Source: a bacterium (GTDB lineage: Bacteria; Myxococcota_A; Bradymonadia; UBA7976; UBA1532). From it: 64,000 nt of DNA. Positions 18,828 to 26,579 of the stretch are shown one piece after another. The stretch is from assembly GCA_030426085.1 (NCBI GenBank), contig JAUHYW010000042.1, positions 1 through 64,000 of the forward strand. The letters run 5' to 3'. The notes under the pieces are model-generated. The model worked only from the letters and a program-made list of their open reading frames with translations, did no database searches and was not told the DNA's origin. Position numbers and translations under genes: made by a program. The first letter of the stretch is position 1. Each line of letters starts with the position of its first letter.

Positions 18828-20078
18828 TCAGCGGCTCGCGCCGGGCAGCTCGGACGGATCGGGCGGGGTCAGCAGCTCGTCGGGCAGCGGCGGGCAGTCC
18901 AGCGTGCGCAGGAAGGCGGCGATGGCTCGGGGGTTGCCGTTGCCGTCGGGGAAGTCGGCCGAGAGCTGGCCCACGAAGTCGCCGCCGCCCCGCCGGCCGC
19001 CTCGCCCCCGACCGCCGGGGCGATCGTAGACGTCATCGATCCACGCCGTGAGCCGGGTCTCGTGCCCCAGGTGTCCGAAGCGATCCCGCTGGGCCACGCC
19101 GCGCAGGCCGGGCGTCTTGAACGCGCCCAGGTCTTCGGGCCGGCCCAGGGCGACCTCGGCCAGCCGCCGGGCGCCGGCCGTCGGGTCGTCGGAGTAGGCC
19201 CCCACGCCGTTGAACGGGTCGTTCAGCAGCGCCTCGACGCCGTCGGCCCGGCCCCGATCGGGCGTGCCCTCGTGGTCCAACCCCAGGTTGTGGAACCGCT
19301 GGTCGCTCAGGTTGGGCCCGGCGTGGCAGTCGGCGCAGCCCGGTCCGCGGGCCAGGAAGTCCCGGGCGCCGTCCATCGCCTGCTCGCCGAGGTCCTCGCC
19401 GTCGAGCATGAACCGGTCGAAGGCCGTGTCGACGCACAGCAGCTTGCGCTCGTAGGCTTCGATGGCCTTGCCCACGTTGGCCGCGATGCGGTTGACCGCG
19501 TCCCGATCGGCGTCAGCCATGCCGGCCCACGCCGCGTCGCCCGGCTTCGCCCGGGACGGCAGGTGGCTCAGATCGGGCAGGGGCCCGAAGACGGCGGCGT
19601 AGGCCGCGCTGTACTCGGCGGCGACGAAGTGGGCCAGCTCGGTGCGGGTGAAGTCGCCTTCCAGCTCGGCTTCGATGGCCTTGAGCGGCTGGGCCCACAG
19701 CGAGTCGGCCCGCCCGTCCCAGAGCTGGAAGTCGTTGAACGCCACGTTGAGCAGGGTCGGGGCGTGGCGCCCGCCGCGGCGGCCGAACGCGCCCAGCGAG
19801 AAGGCCTCCGGATCGGCGAAGGCGTGCTCCGGATCGTGGCAGCTCGCACAGGCCACCTCGCCGTCGGCGCTCATGCGGCTGTCGAAGAACAGCGCCCGGC
19901 CGAGCACCGCCGCCTGCGGGTCATCGGCCCAGGCGTTGGTCGGGGAGGGGGGCAGGTCGTCGGTGGTCAGGGCGCCGAGGCGCTCGAAGTCGGGGGCGTC
20001 GCAGCCGAGGGTGAGCGCGGCGATCAGCAGCGCGGCGCAGCGGGCGGGCGAGGGGAGTGGGGATCGCGAGACGGGCAT
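18828..20078 (-). CDS. Di-haem cytochrome c peroxidase (MauG family) lipoprotein
   Basis: The protein (416 aa) carries two haem-binding motifs, CASCH (77-81) and CADCH in the C-terminal domain, in the arrangement of CcpA/MauG enzymes that reduce hydrogen peroxide or oxidise protein residues using two c-type haems. The lipobox LTLGC (Cys 26) shows that it is lipid-anchored rather than soluble periplasmic. GGAGG precedes ATG 20078. A Gly/Arg-rich insert (GGRGRGGRRGGG) near the C-terminus is not a usual part of the family. The divergent neighbour starts 158 bp away. Confidence 0.9.
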   Translation of the reverse strand: MPVSRSPLPSPARCAALLIAALTLGCDAPDFERLGALTTDDLPPSPTNAWADDPQAAVLGRALFFDSRMSADGEVACASCHDPEHAFADPEAFSLGAFGRRGGRHAPTLLNVAFNDFQLWDGRADSLWAQPLKAIEAELEGDFTRTELAHFVAAEYSAAYAAVFGPLPDLSHLPSRAKPGDAAWAGMADADRDAVNRIAANVGKAIEAYERKLLCVDTAFDRFMLDGEDLGEQAMDGARDFLARGPGCADCHAGPNLSDQRFHNLGLDHEGTPDRGRADGVEALLNDPFNGVGAYSDDPTAGARRLAEVALGRPEDLGAFKTPGLRGVAQRDRFGHLGHETRLTAWIDDVYDRPGGRGRGGRRGGGDFVGQLSADFPDGNGNPRAIAAFLRTLDCPPLPDELLTPPDPSELPGASR

Positions 20079-20236
20079 GGCATCCTCCAGGGCGGCCGTC
20101 GGGGTTCGTCCGTGCGTGCCCGGCGGCCGACCGATCCTTCGGAAAAAAACCGGAGGCCCGAAAAAATGTCCCCGGCGGCGAAGGATCACCCCGGCGCCGG
20201 GCACTCAACCCCCGGACGCCCATCGAGGAGCGCTGC

Positions 20237-21079
20237 GTGTCTCGCTTCGCCATCGCCATCGCCATCGCCATCGCCATCGCCGCCGGCTGGAGCGGCGCGC
20301 GGGCCGAGCCGTGCCCGGCGGCGGTGACGCTGCGGGGTGAGGCGCCGGGGCTCGTGGACGCGTTGAGCCGGCGAGGCATCCGCACGCCGCCCGCGCCGGG
20401 CTGCGCGGCGCCGGTCGCCCGGATCACGGCGGCCGACGGCGGGTTGCGCGTCGCTCAGGGGGAGGGGGCGCCGGCCGCGGTGCCCGACGTCGAGACCGCC
20501 GCCCTGCTCATCGAGACCTGGGTCCGGGCCGACCTCATCGACCCGTTGCTCGCCGCCCGCCGGGGGCCGCCGCCGCCGACCGCCCGGCCCATCACGCTCG
20601 ACGTCGCCCTCGACGGCGCGTGGACCGACGACCGCGGGAGCTGGCTCGGCGCCCGGGTCGAGGGCTGCATCGCGTTGTCCTGGATCTGCCCTGGCGTGCG
20701 CCTGCGCGGCCTCTACGATCCCGGCTGGAGCGGCGAGAGCGCGACCAGCCGGGTGTGGCGAGTCGGCATCGGCGCCCTGGCCACCGCCGACGTGCTCTTC
20801 GGCGACAGCCGGGCCGGGTTGGGGGTCGGGGTCGACGTCGTGCGGACCGATGGCTTGCAGGGCGCCGACGACATCACCGGGGCCCCGCTCTTCGAGTTGA
20901 AGGTCGGCCACGCCTTCCCCCTGGCCGCGCGCTGGGCCGTCGAGGTGAGCGTGGCCGGCGATCTGGCCCTCTGGCCCCGCCGGGCCCGCGGCGCCGCCGA
21001 TCTGGAGGCCGAGGGGTTGCCCGGCCTGCCCCGATTCATGGTCCTGGGCGGCCTCGGCGTGCGCTGGCGGGCGCCATGA
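20237..21079 (+). CDS. Predicted envelope protein, possible outer-membrane barrel
   Basis: Start GTG 20237 follows GAGGAG. The signal peptide is a run of five Ala-Ile pairs encoded by a hexanucleotide repeat, with cleavage predicted after GARA. The mature part is Cys-poor after the first domain and ends in alternating beta-strand-like stretches (LGVGVDVV, LFELKVGHAF, MVLGGLGVRW). That alternation is typical of a small outer-membrane barrel. It is 280 residues long. The stop overlaps the start of the ECF sigma gene (ATGA), tying it to that regulatory unit. The function is not recognised. Confidence 0.6.
   Translation: MSRFAIAIAIAIAIAAGWSGARAEPCPAAVTLRGEAPGLVDALSRRGIRTPPAPGCAAPVARITAADGGLRVAQGEGAPAAVPDVETAALLIETWVRADLIDPLLAARRGPPPPTARPITLDVALDGAWTDDRGSWLGARVEGCIALSWICPGVRLRGLYDPGWSGESATSRVWRVGIGALATADVLFGDSRAGLGVGVDVVRTDGLQGADDITGAPLFELKVGHAFPLAARWAVEVSVAGDLALWPRRARGAADLEAEGLPGLPRFMVLGGLGVRWRAP
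20249..20278 (+). repeat. Hexanucleotide GCCATC repeat (5 copies) in signal peptide
   Basis: Five perfect GCCATC units encode five Ala-Ile pairs in the hydrophobic core of the signal sequence. Unit changes keep the frame but change the length of the hydrophobic stretch. Confidence 0.85.
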
Positions 21080-21663
21080 GCGGGCAGATCATCCCGCTGC
21101 GCCGGGTCGAGGGCGTCGTCGAGGAGATGTCCGACGAGGCGATCCTGGCCGCCTGCGCGGCCGGCGACGCGGCGGCTCTCGGCGCCCTCTTCGACCGGCA
21201 CCACGCGGCCGTCTATCGGTTCGTCACCCGCCTGACCGCCGTACACCCCGACGACGTCGACGATCTGGTGCAGGCGACCTTCCTGACGGTGATGAAGAGC
21301 GCCCGCAAGTTCGGCGGGCGCTCGGCGGTGCGCACCTGGATCTTCGGCATCGCGGTCAACACCGTGCGCCGCGAGGCCCGCAGCCGCGGCCGGCGGAGGC
21401 GCCTCGCGCTGGCGGTGTCCGGCGAACCCGAGCGCCCGTCGGCCAGCGTGCACGACGCCGCCGCCCGCCGACAGACGCTGCGCCGGCTCGAGGCGGCGCT
21501 GGCCGAGCTGCCCGAGAAGCTGCGGGTGTGCTTCGTGATGTGCCAGCTCGAAGGGGTGCCCGGCCCCGAGGCGGCCCGGGTGCTCGGCCTGCGCAGCGGC
21601 ACGCTGTATCGCCGGATCCACGAGGCGCGCAAGCGGCTCCGGGCCGCGCTGGAGGCGCCATGA
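21076..21663 (+). CDS. ECF-family RNA polymerase sigma factor
   Basis: This is a 195-residue sigma factor. Region 2 contains FDRHHAAVYRFV and DDVDDLVQATFL, with the promoter-melting residues in RTWIFGIAVN. Region 4 holds LPEKLRVCFVMCQLEGVPGPEAARVLGLRSGTLYRRI, the helix-turn-helix that recognises the -35 element. It starts at ATG 21076 inside the previous gene's stop. Its own stop overlaps the start of the anti-sigma gene, the usual coupled arrangement. It probably directs transcription of envelope genes, perhaps this operon itself. Confidence 0.95.
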   Translation: MSGQIIPLRRVEGVVEEMSDEAILAACAAGDAAALGALFDRHHAAVYRFVTRLTAVHPDDVDDLVQATFLTVMKSARKFGGRSAVRTWIFGIAVNTVRREARSRGRRRRLALAVSGEPERPSASVHDAAARRQTLRRLEAALAELPEKLRVCFVMCQLEGVPGPEAARVLGLRSGTLYRRIHEARKRLRAALEAP

Positions 21664-23000
21664 GCGACTGCGCGAACCTGTCTCACCTGCTGCGGCTGCG
21701 CGACGCGGGCGAGACGGCCGCGGTCGAGGCCCACCTCGCCGAGTGCCCCGCCTGCGCCGAGGCGTGGCGCGATCTGGAGGCTCTGACCGCGCTGGGCCGG
21801 GCCCTGCCCGACGGGCAGCCGGACGCCCGCCGGCGGGAGAGCGTGCGGACCCGGATCCTGGCCGAAGCGACGGCGCCGCCCCCCCGCCCACGGTGGCGTC
21901 TCGTCGCCCTGGCGGCAGCCGCGGCGATCGGCGCGTGGATCGTGGGGACGCAATTCGACTCGGCCCCGCCGCCGCTCGGGCGCATCGCCAGCGCGCCGGG
22001 CGCGGTCTTCAGCGTGAGCAAGACCGGTGGCGACGAAGTGGTCACTCTGAGAGAAGGGCGCCTCACGATCCGGGTGCCTCACTTGGCGGCCGGGCGGCGT
22101 TTTGTCGTGCTCACCGACGACGCCGAGGTCGAGGTGCGGGGCACGGCGTTCACGGTCGAGGCGAGCGACGGCCGGCTGCGGGCGGTGGAGGTCGAGGCGT
22201 GTGTGGTCGAGGTGCGCCCCGCCGGGGCCGACGCGGTGCGGCTGAGGACCGCGCAGCGCTGGCCCACGGATCGGGGAGCGGGGCCGGGACCCCGTGAATG
22301 GCCAGGGGCGAAGGCCGAGGGGCCGCGAGCGGCGGTCCGCGCGCCGGCCGGACCCCGTGAAGAGACGCGGCCGGGCGATGCGCGCCCGCCGCCTCGGCGC
22401 GCCGACGCGGCGACGACCGAGCCCCCGCCCCGCGGGCCGCGGAAGGCGCGCCCTGATCCGGTCGACGCCCGGCGCGCCGTCGAGGCTCGACCGGCGGGCG
22501 AAGGCGCCGCCGATGCCGGCCCACCGGCGCTCGACGTCGGCGCGGCCGAATCGGGGACCGATGGGTCACATATCGCTGAACCCGACGCATCCCCGGCCGC
22601 GTCGCCCCAGACCGTACGCTTCGACGCCGGGTGGACCGCTCTGCGGGCCGGTCGCCCCGCCGACGCTGCGCCCGCGTTCGCCGACGCCGCCGCCCTCGGG
22701 GGGCCGCTCACCGCCGACGCCCGCTGGTGGCACGCGGTCGCGCTCGGCCGGGCCGGAGACGACGCCGCTGCCCGCCGCGCGCTGACGCATTTCATGACGG
22801 CCCACCCCGGATCCCCCCGGCGCCTCGAAGCGGCGGTCATGGCCGGCTGGCTGGACTTCGCCGCCGGGCGGGTCGACGCCGCCGAAGCGGCCTTCCGCGA
22901 GGGGCTGGGCGCCCGCCGGGCCGCGGTCCGAGAGAGCGCCCGCACCGGGCTGGCCGCGGTCGCCGACTGGCGGGCGAAGCGGGGCGGCGCGGACGAGTGA
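21660..23000 (+). CDS. Anti-sigma factor fused to FecR-like and TPR-like domains
   Basis: The product (446 aa) starts with a zinc anti-sigma motif H25-x3-C29-x2-C32, which should bind the ECF sigma factor in the cytoplasm. A single TM helix at about 79-99 follows. The periplasmic part has a FecR-like beta domain (VVTLREGRLTIRVP, AEVEVRGTAFTVE) and, after a long Ala/Pro/Arg-rich linker, a TPR-like C-terminus (WTALRAGRPADAAPAFADAA). It could sense an envelope signal and release the sigma factor. The composite of ZAS, FecR and TPR modules in one chain is uncommon. Confidence 0.85.
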   Translation: MSDCANLSHLLRLRDAGETAAVEAHLAECPACAEAWRDLEALTALGRALPDGQPDARRRESVRTRILAEATAPPPRPRWRLVALAAAAAIGAWIVGTQFDSAPPPLGRIASAPGAVFSVSKTGGDEVVTLREGRLTIRVPHLAAGRRFVVLTDDAEVEVRGTAFTVEASDGRLRAVEVEACVVEVRPAGADAVRLRTAQRWPTDRGAGPGPREWPGAKAEGPRAAVRAPAGPREETRPGDARPPPRRADAATTEPPPRGPRKARPDPVDARRAVEARPAGEGAADAGPPALDVGAAESGTDGSHIAEPDASPAASPQTVRFDAGWTALRAGRPADAAPAFADAAALGGPLTADARWWHAVALGRAGDDAAARRALTHFMTAHPGSPRRLEAAVMAGWLDFAAGRVDAAEAAFREGLGARRAAVRESARTGLAAVADWRAKRGGADE

Positions 23001-23031
23001 GCGTGCGGACGGCGCGCGACCGCGAGTGCGG

Positions 23032-23037
23032 TATGCT
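23032..23037 (+). promoter_or_regulatory. -10-like TATGCT, possible leaderless start
   Basis: TATGCT, preceded by GCGG, lies only 6 nt before GTG 23044, so transcription starting 6-8 nt downstream would begin at or next to the start codon. Confidence 0.35.
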
Positions 23038-23043
23038 GCGCGG

Positions 23044-25374
23044 GTGAGCGCCCCCCTCCGCATCGCCGGCCCCCGCCGCATCGCCCGCCTCGGCGCGCTC
23101 TGCTTGATGGCCTGGATGCTCGCCCGACCCGCGCCCGTCGCCGCCGCGCGGCTCGTCGTCGACGCTCAGCTTCGCGACGCGCCGCCGGCCGTACGCGACG
23201 CCGCCCGGGCGCGGATCGGCGAGCTCGTCGGACATCCGCTCGAGCCGGCCGCCGTCGCCGCGGTCGTGCGCGCGCTGGGCCAGCTCCGCGGCGTGGGCGG
23301 CGTCACCGTCGAGACCCGCCCGAACGGCCCCGGCGTCGAGCTGGTCTTCACGCACGACGGCCGGGCGCGGCGGGTGGCCGACGTGGTCTACGTGCTCGAC
23401 GGGCGCATGCTGCCGCCGGCCGAGAGCTGGCGCCTGCACCGCCGCCTCGAGGCCGGGGCCGGGCTCTTCCTCTCGGCCGGCGAGCGCTACCACCCCCACC
23501 TGTTCACCCGCGACGCCGCCGCCATCGTCGACTGGTACCGCGACCGGGGACACCGGGACGCGACCGTCGAGCCCGACGTCCGGTTGACCGACGATCTCGC
23601 GACGATCACCTTCCGGCTGCGCCCGGGGGCCACCTATCGGGTCGCCCGGGTGAGCGTGGACGGGCTGCCCGAGGGCATCGAGGCGGGCGGCCTGCGCACC
23701 GCACCCGACGAGCCGTTGTCGGCCAGCGCTGTCGAGCGCGACCGGCGCCAGCTCGCCGATCGCCTGTGCCGGGCGGGTCACCCCCGGGCTGCGGTCACCG
23801 CCGAGACCCACCAGCTCGCCCCGGATGTGCCCGAGGTCGACGGCCCGCTCGTGCAGCGCCTCGCGATCCGGTTCGCCGCCGAGCCCGGGCCCCGGGTCAC
23901 CACCGGCCGCATCCAGATCGTGGGCCGCCGCGTCCCGTGGCCGATCCAGGTCCAGCTCGCCACCGCCGAGGGCAGCCCCTATTGCCCAGCCGTCGTCGAG
24001 CAGGCCCGGCGCCAGATCGCCGCCTTCCTGCGCGAGCGGGGCGTGCCCGACCCCCGCATCGGCCTGCACACCCGCACCCGCCTCACCCCCGACGGCCGGC
24101 GCATCACCAGCGTGACATTCGATGTGCGCCGCCTCGCCGACGCCCGCATCGAACGCATCTGGTTCGCCGGCAATCGGGTGACCCGGGAGGACGTGCTGCG
24201 CCAGCTCTGCGCCGTCTCGGAGGGCGAGCTGTATCGCCAGGGCGGCGTCGACGCGACCGTGCAGGCCCTGCGCCGCAGCGGCCTCTTCCGCCGGGTCGAC
24301 GCCGAGGTCATCGAGGGCAGCAGCCCCGACCGGGTCTTCCTGACCTTCCGCCTGCGCGAGCGGGAGGCGCTCGGCTTCGACGTGACCAACGCCCGCCTCA
24401 TCCTGCGCAACGTCGACGTCTCGGCGTGGCCCGACGACTTCGGCGCCTTCGAGCAGGGGCGCGCCTTCCGCGGGGCGGGGCAGCGGATCGATCTGACCGG
24501 CCAGCCCGACTTTCAGGCCATCGCCGGCCGGGACGACTTCGTCACCCGCCACGTCGTCGGTCGCACCGCCCTCGCCCGGCGCACGACCAGCAACGCCGGC
24601 TTCGAGTCGGAGTGGTACACCCTCACCGCCGGCCCGGGCATCAAGGCGCTCGAGACGGCTTTCATCGCGGTCGTGCTCGGCGAGCTGGAGTACGTCTCGA
24701 CCGAGCTGAAGGGCGGCGCCGCGCTGCCCGTGCTCGACGACACCCGCCTGACCGCGGCGGCGCTGCTCGACGCCCGCGCCGATCTGACCCGGCGGGACGA
24801 CGAGCGCATCCAGTATCTCGGCGTCGAGGTGGGCCTCGTGGGCCGCTTCGGGGGGGCCATCGACGGCGGCGAGTCGACCTGGCTCGACACCCTCGGCCGC
24901 CTGCGGGTGCACGTACCGCTGTGGCGCACCGGCCGGGGTCAGCACCTCGTGCTGCGCCTCTCCGCCCGCAACCGGGCGGTCTTCACCTTCGCCGGCGACG
25001 ACGCCGATCTGCCGCCGCACCGCCGTCTCTTCCCGTCCGCCCGGGGCTACGCCAGCAAGGATCTCGGCCTGCGCTTCGACCTGCCCGACGGCGACACCCT
25101 CGACCTCGGCGGCCTGCACGCGGCCGACGCCTCGGCCGAGCTGCGCATCCCGCTGCCCTTCGGCCGGCGCAACGCCCTGACCCCGTTCTTCGACGCCGCC
25201 GCCGTCGCCGACACCCCCGAGGGCCTGCGGGACGACGTCTCGCCCTCGGTGGGGCTGGCGTTTGCGTTCAGCTTCTTCCGCGAGCGCATCGAGGGCGTGC
25301 TGTGGGGGGCCTATCCGCTGCGGGACGACGTCGAGCCGACCTACGTCGGCGGCAGCCTGGGGGGGAACTTCTGA
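23044..25374 (+). CDS. Omp85/TamA-like outer-membrane protein with POTRA repeats
   Basis: The product (776 aa) has a signal peptide ending in VAAA, then tandem POTRA-type units (R-Y-x-H-P-H-L-F and YRVARVSVDGLPEGI patterns, and IERIWFAGNRVTREDVL, which matches the POTRA beta-alpha-alpha-beta-beta repeat). A C-terminal barrel follows, with the late segments SVGLAFAFSFF and GGSLGGNF ending in phenylalanine, the beta-barrel assembly signal. Such proteins insert or secrete barrel proteins (BamA, TamA, FhaC). The 43-nt gap and an own promoter-like box suggest partly independent expression from the sigma/anti-sigma pair. Confidence 0.85.
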   Translation: MSAPLRIAGPRRIARLGALCLMAWMLARPAPVAAARLVVDAQLRDAPPAVRDAARARIGELVGHPLEPAAVAAVVRALGQLRGVGGVTVETRPNGPGVELVFTHDGRARRVADVVYVLDGRMLPPAESWRLHRRLEAGAGLFLSAGERYHPHLFTRDAAAIVDWYRDRGHRDATVEPDVRLTDDLATITFRLRPGATYRVARVSVDGLPEGIEAGGLRTAPDEPLSASAVERDRRQLADRLCRAGHPRAAVTAETHQLAPDVPEVDGPLVQRLAIRFAAEPGPRVTTGRIQIVGRRVPWPIQVQLATAEGSPYCPAVVEQARRQIAAFLRERGVPDPRIGLHTRTRLTPDGRRITSVTFDVRRLADARIERIWFAGNRVTREDVLRQLCAVSEGELYRQGGVDATVQALRRSGLFRRVDAEVIEGSSPDRVFLTFRLREREALGFDVTNARLILRNVDVSAWPDDFGAFEQGRAFRGAGQRIDLTGQPDFQAIAGRDDFVTRHVVGRTALARRTTSNAGFESEWYTLTAGPGIKALETAFIAVVLGELEYVSTELKGGAALPVLDDTRLTAAALLDARADLTRRDDERIQYLGVEVGLVGRFGGAIDGGESTWLDTLGRLRVHVPLWRTGRGQHLVLRLSARNRAVFTFAGDDADLPPHRRLFPSARGYASKDLGLRFDLPDGDTLDLGGLHAADASAELRIPLPFGRRNALTPFFDAAAVADTPEGLRDDVSPSVGLAFAFSFFRERIEGVLWGAYPLRDDVEPTYVGGSLGGNF

Positions 25375-25382
25375 GCGGGGGG

Positions 25383-26579
25383 TCAGAAGAGGACGCCCAC
25401 GTCGAGCCAGGTACGCACGAAGGGCAGCGCACCGTCGGGGAAGACGAGCGCGCCGGCGGTGATACTGCGCTGCCAGCGCAGGCCGACGGTCGTGTGGACC
25501 GCCCCCGTCGGGATCCGGCCGCTTATGCCGAGGCGCCCATGGAGGTGCAGCTCGGTCGCCTCGTTCCGCGCGTCCATCGATCCGTCGAACGCATGTTCTC
25601 GGGCGGCGATGACCCAGGCGAAGGCCGGGCCGAGTTCGAAGCACGCCTCCATACCCGCGAGCACGGGGCAGACGTCGACGAGCAGCGCCCCCTCGACCGT
25701 CGTCCAGCTCAAGGTCAGATCGACCGACTCGTCGGGCGTACGCAGGTGATAGCGCAGGTTCGACCAGCCGGCGCCCAGCTCGCCGACGACCGAGATCAGC
25801 GGCAGACCGACAGGCACGTCGACGGTCGCGGCGACGCGGAAGGCCACGTCGGGGTTCGTCTCGGTGACATCGTCGGACCCGCCCCCGATGGTGGACAGGC
25901 CGACCCCGAGCGAAGGCCCGAAGCGGACCGTCCGCGGCGCGGGGTGTTCGGGCGGCGGCGGCTCTGGTGGCGGCGGCGGCGGGCGGCGGACCGTGACGAC
26001 GGCCTCGGCGCCGGGCACCACCTCGACGGTCACGGGGGGGGTGTCGGCTCGAGCGTCTTCGATCACCGACCACGCGCCGGCCACGAGGTAGGGCCAGCGC
26101 GCGGGGCAGGGCTGGGCCTCCGGCCGCCCGACGAGTCGGACCGCCGTGATGCCATCGGCGCATTGCACTCGCAGCGCCCCGAAGTGCGCCGCAAGCAGGA
26201 TGTCGCGCAGATCCGTGGCGTGGGTGCGGGCCCGGGCGTCTTCGGGCGTCTCGGCCAGCACATGGTCGAACAGGGCCAGCGCTTCCTCGTAGCGCCCGAG
26301 CGCCGCGTGGACCCGGCCGGCCATGACCGGGATGATGGGGAAGGTGTGTACGATGTCGGCGTCGAACTCGGCCCGGAAGCGGACCCTCTGCGATTCGAGC
26401 AGGGTGAGGGCGTCGGCGTAGCGCCCTGCTTCGAACAGCGCGTTGGCCCGCTCCACATCGGCGTACACGGCGACCGCGTCGGGCGCGGTGCTCGGCGTGG
26501 ATGCCGCGGTCGCCGGGTGGGCCGAGGCGGCGAGCACGACGAACAGCGCGACCGACCGGCCGAGCCACCTGCGCGTCAT
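25383..26579 (-). CDS. TPR/outer-membrane-type protein coupled to a kinase
   Basis: The start at 26579 overlaps the stop of the upstream kinase gene (ATGA). The 398-residue product has a signal peptide ending in ATAA, then TPR-like helices (ANALFEAGRYADALTLLE, GRYEEALALFDHVLAETP, about 40-110). A beta-rich middle and a Pro-rich hinge lead to a C-terminal ~190-residue region with alternating barrel-like strands ending in VGVLF. It may be a periplasmic TPR plus barrel protein reporting to the kinase. The function is otherwise unknown. Confidence 0.7.
   Translation of the reverse strand: MTRRWLGRSVALFVVLAASAHPATAASTPSTAPDAVAVYADVERANALFEAGRYADALTLLESQRVRFRAEFDADIVHTFPIIPVMAGRVHAALGRYEEALALFDHVLAETPEDARARTHATDLRDILLAAHFGALRVQCADGITAVRLVGRPEAQPCPARWPYLVAGAWSVIEDARADTPPVTVEVVPGAEAVVTVRRPPPPPPEPPPPEHPAPRTVRFGPSLGVGLSTIGGGSDDVTETNPDVAFRVAATVDVPVGLPLISVVGELGAGWSNLRYHLRTPDESVDLTLSWTTVEGALLVDVCPVLAGMEACFELGPAFAWVIAAREHAFDGSMDARNEATELHLHGRLGISGRIPTGAVHTTVGLRWQRSITAGALVFPDGALPFVRTWLDVGVLF

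Noticed and set aside
20249-20278. Hexanucleotide repeat as a phase-variation switch
   Set aside because: The unit is a multiple of three, so slippage would not shift the frame or turn the gene off.
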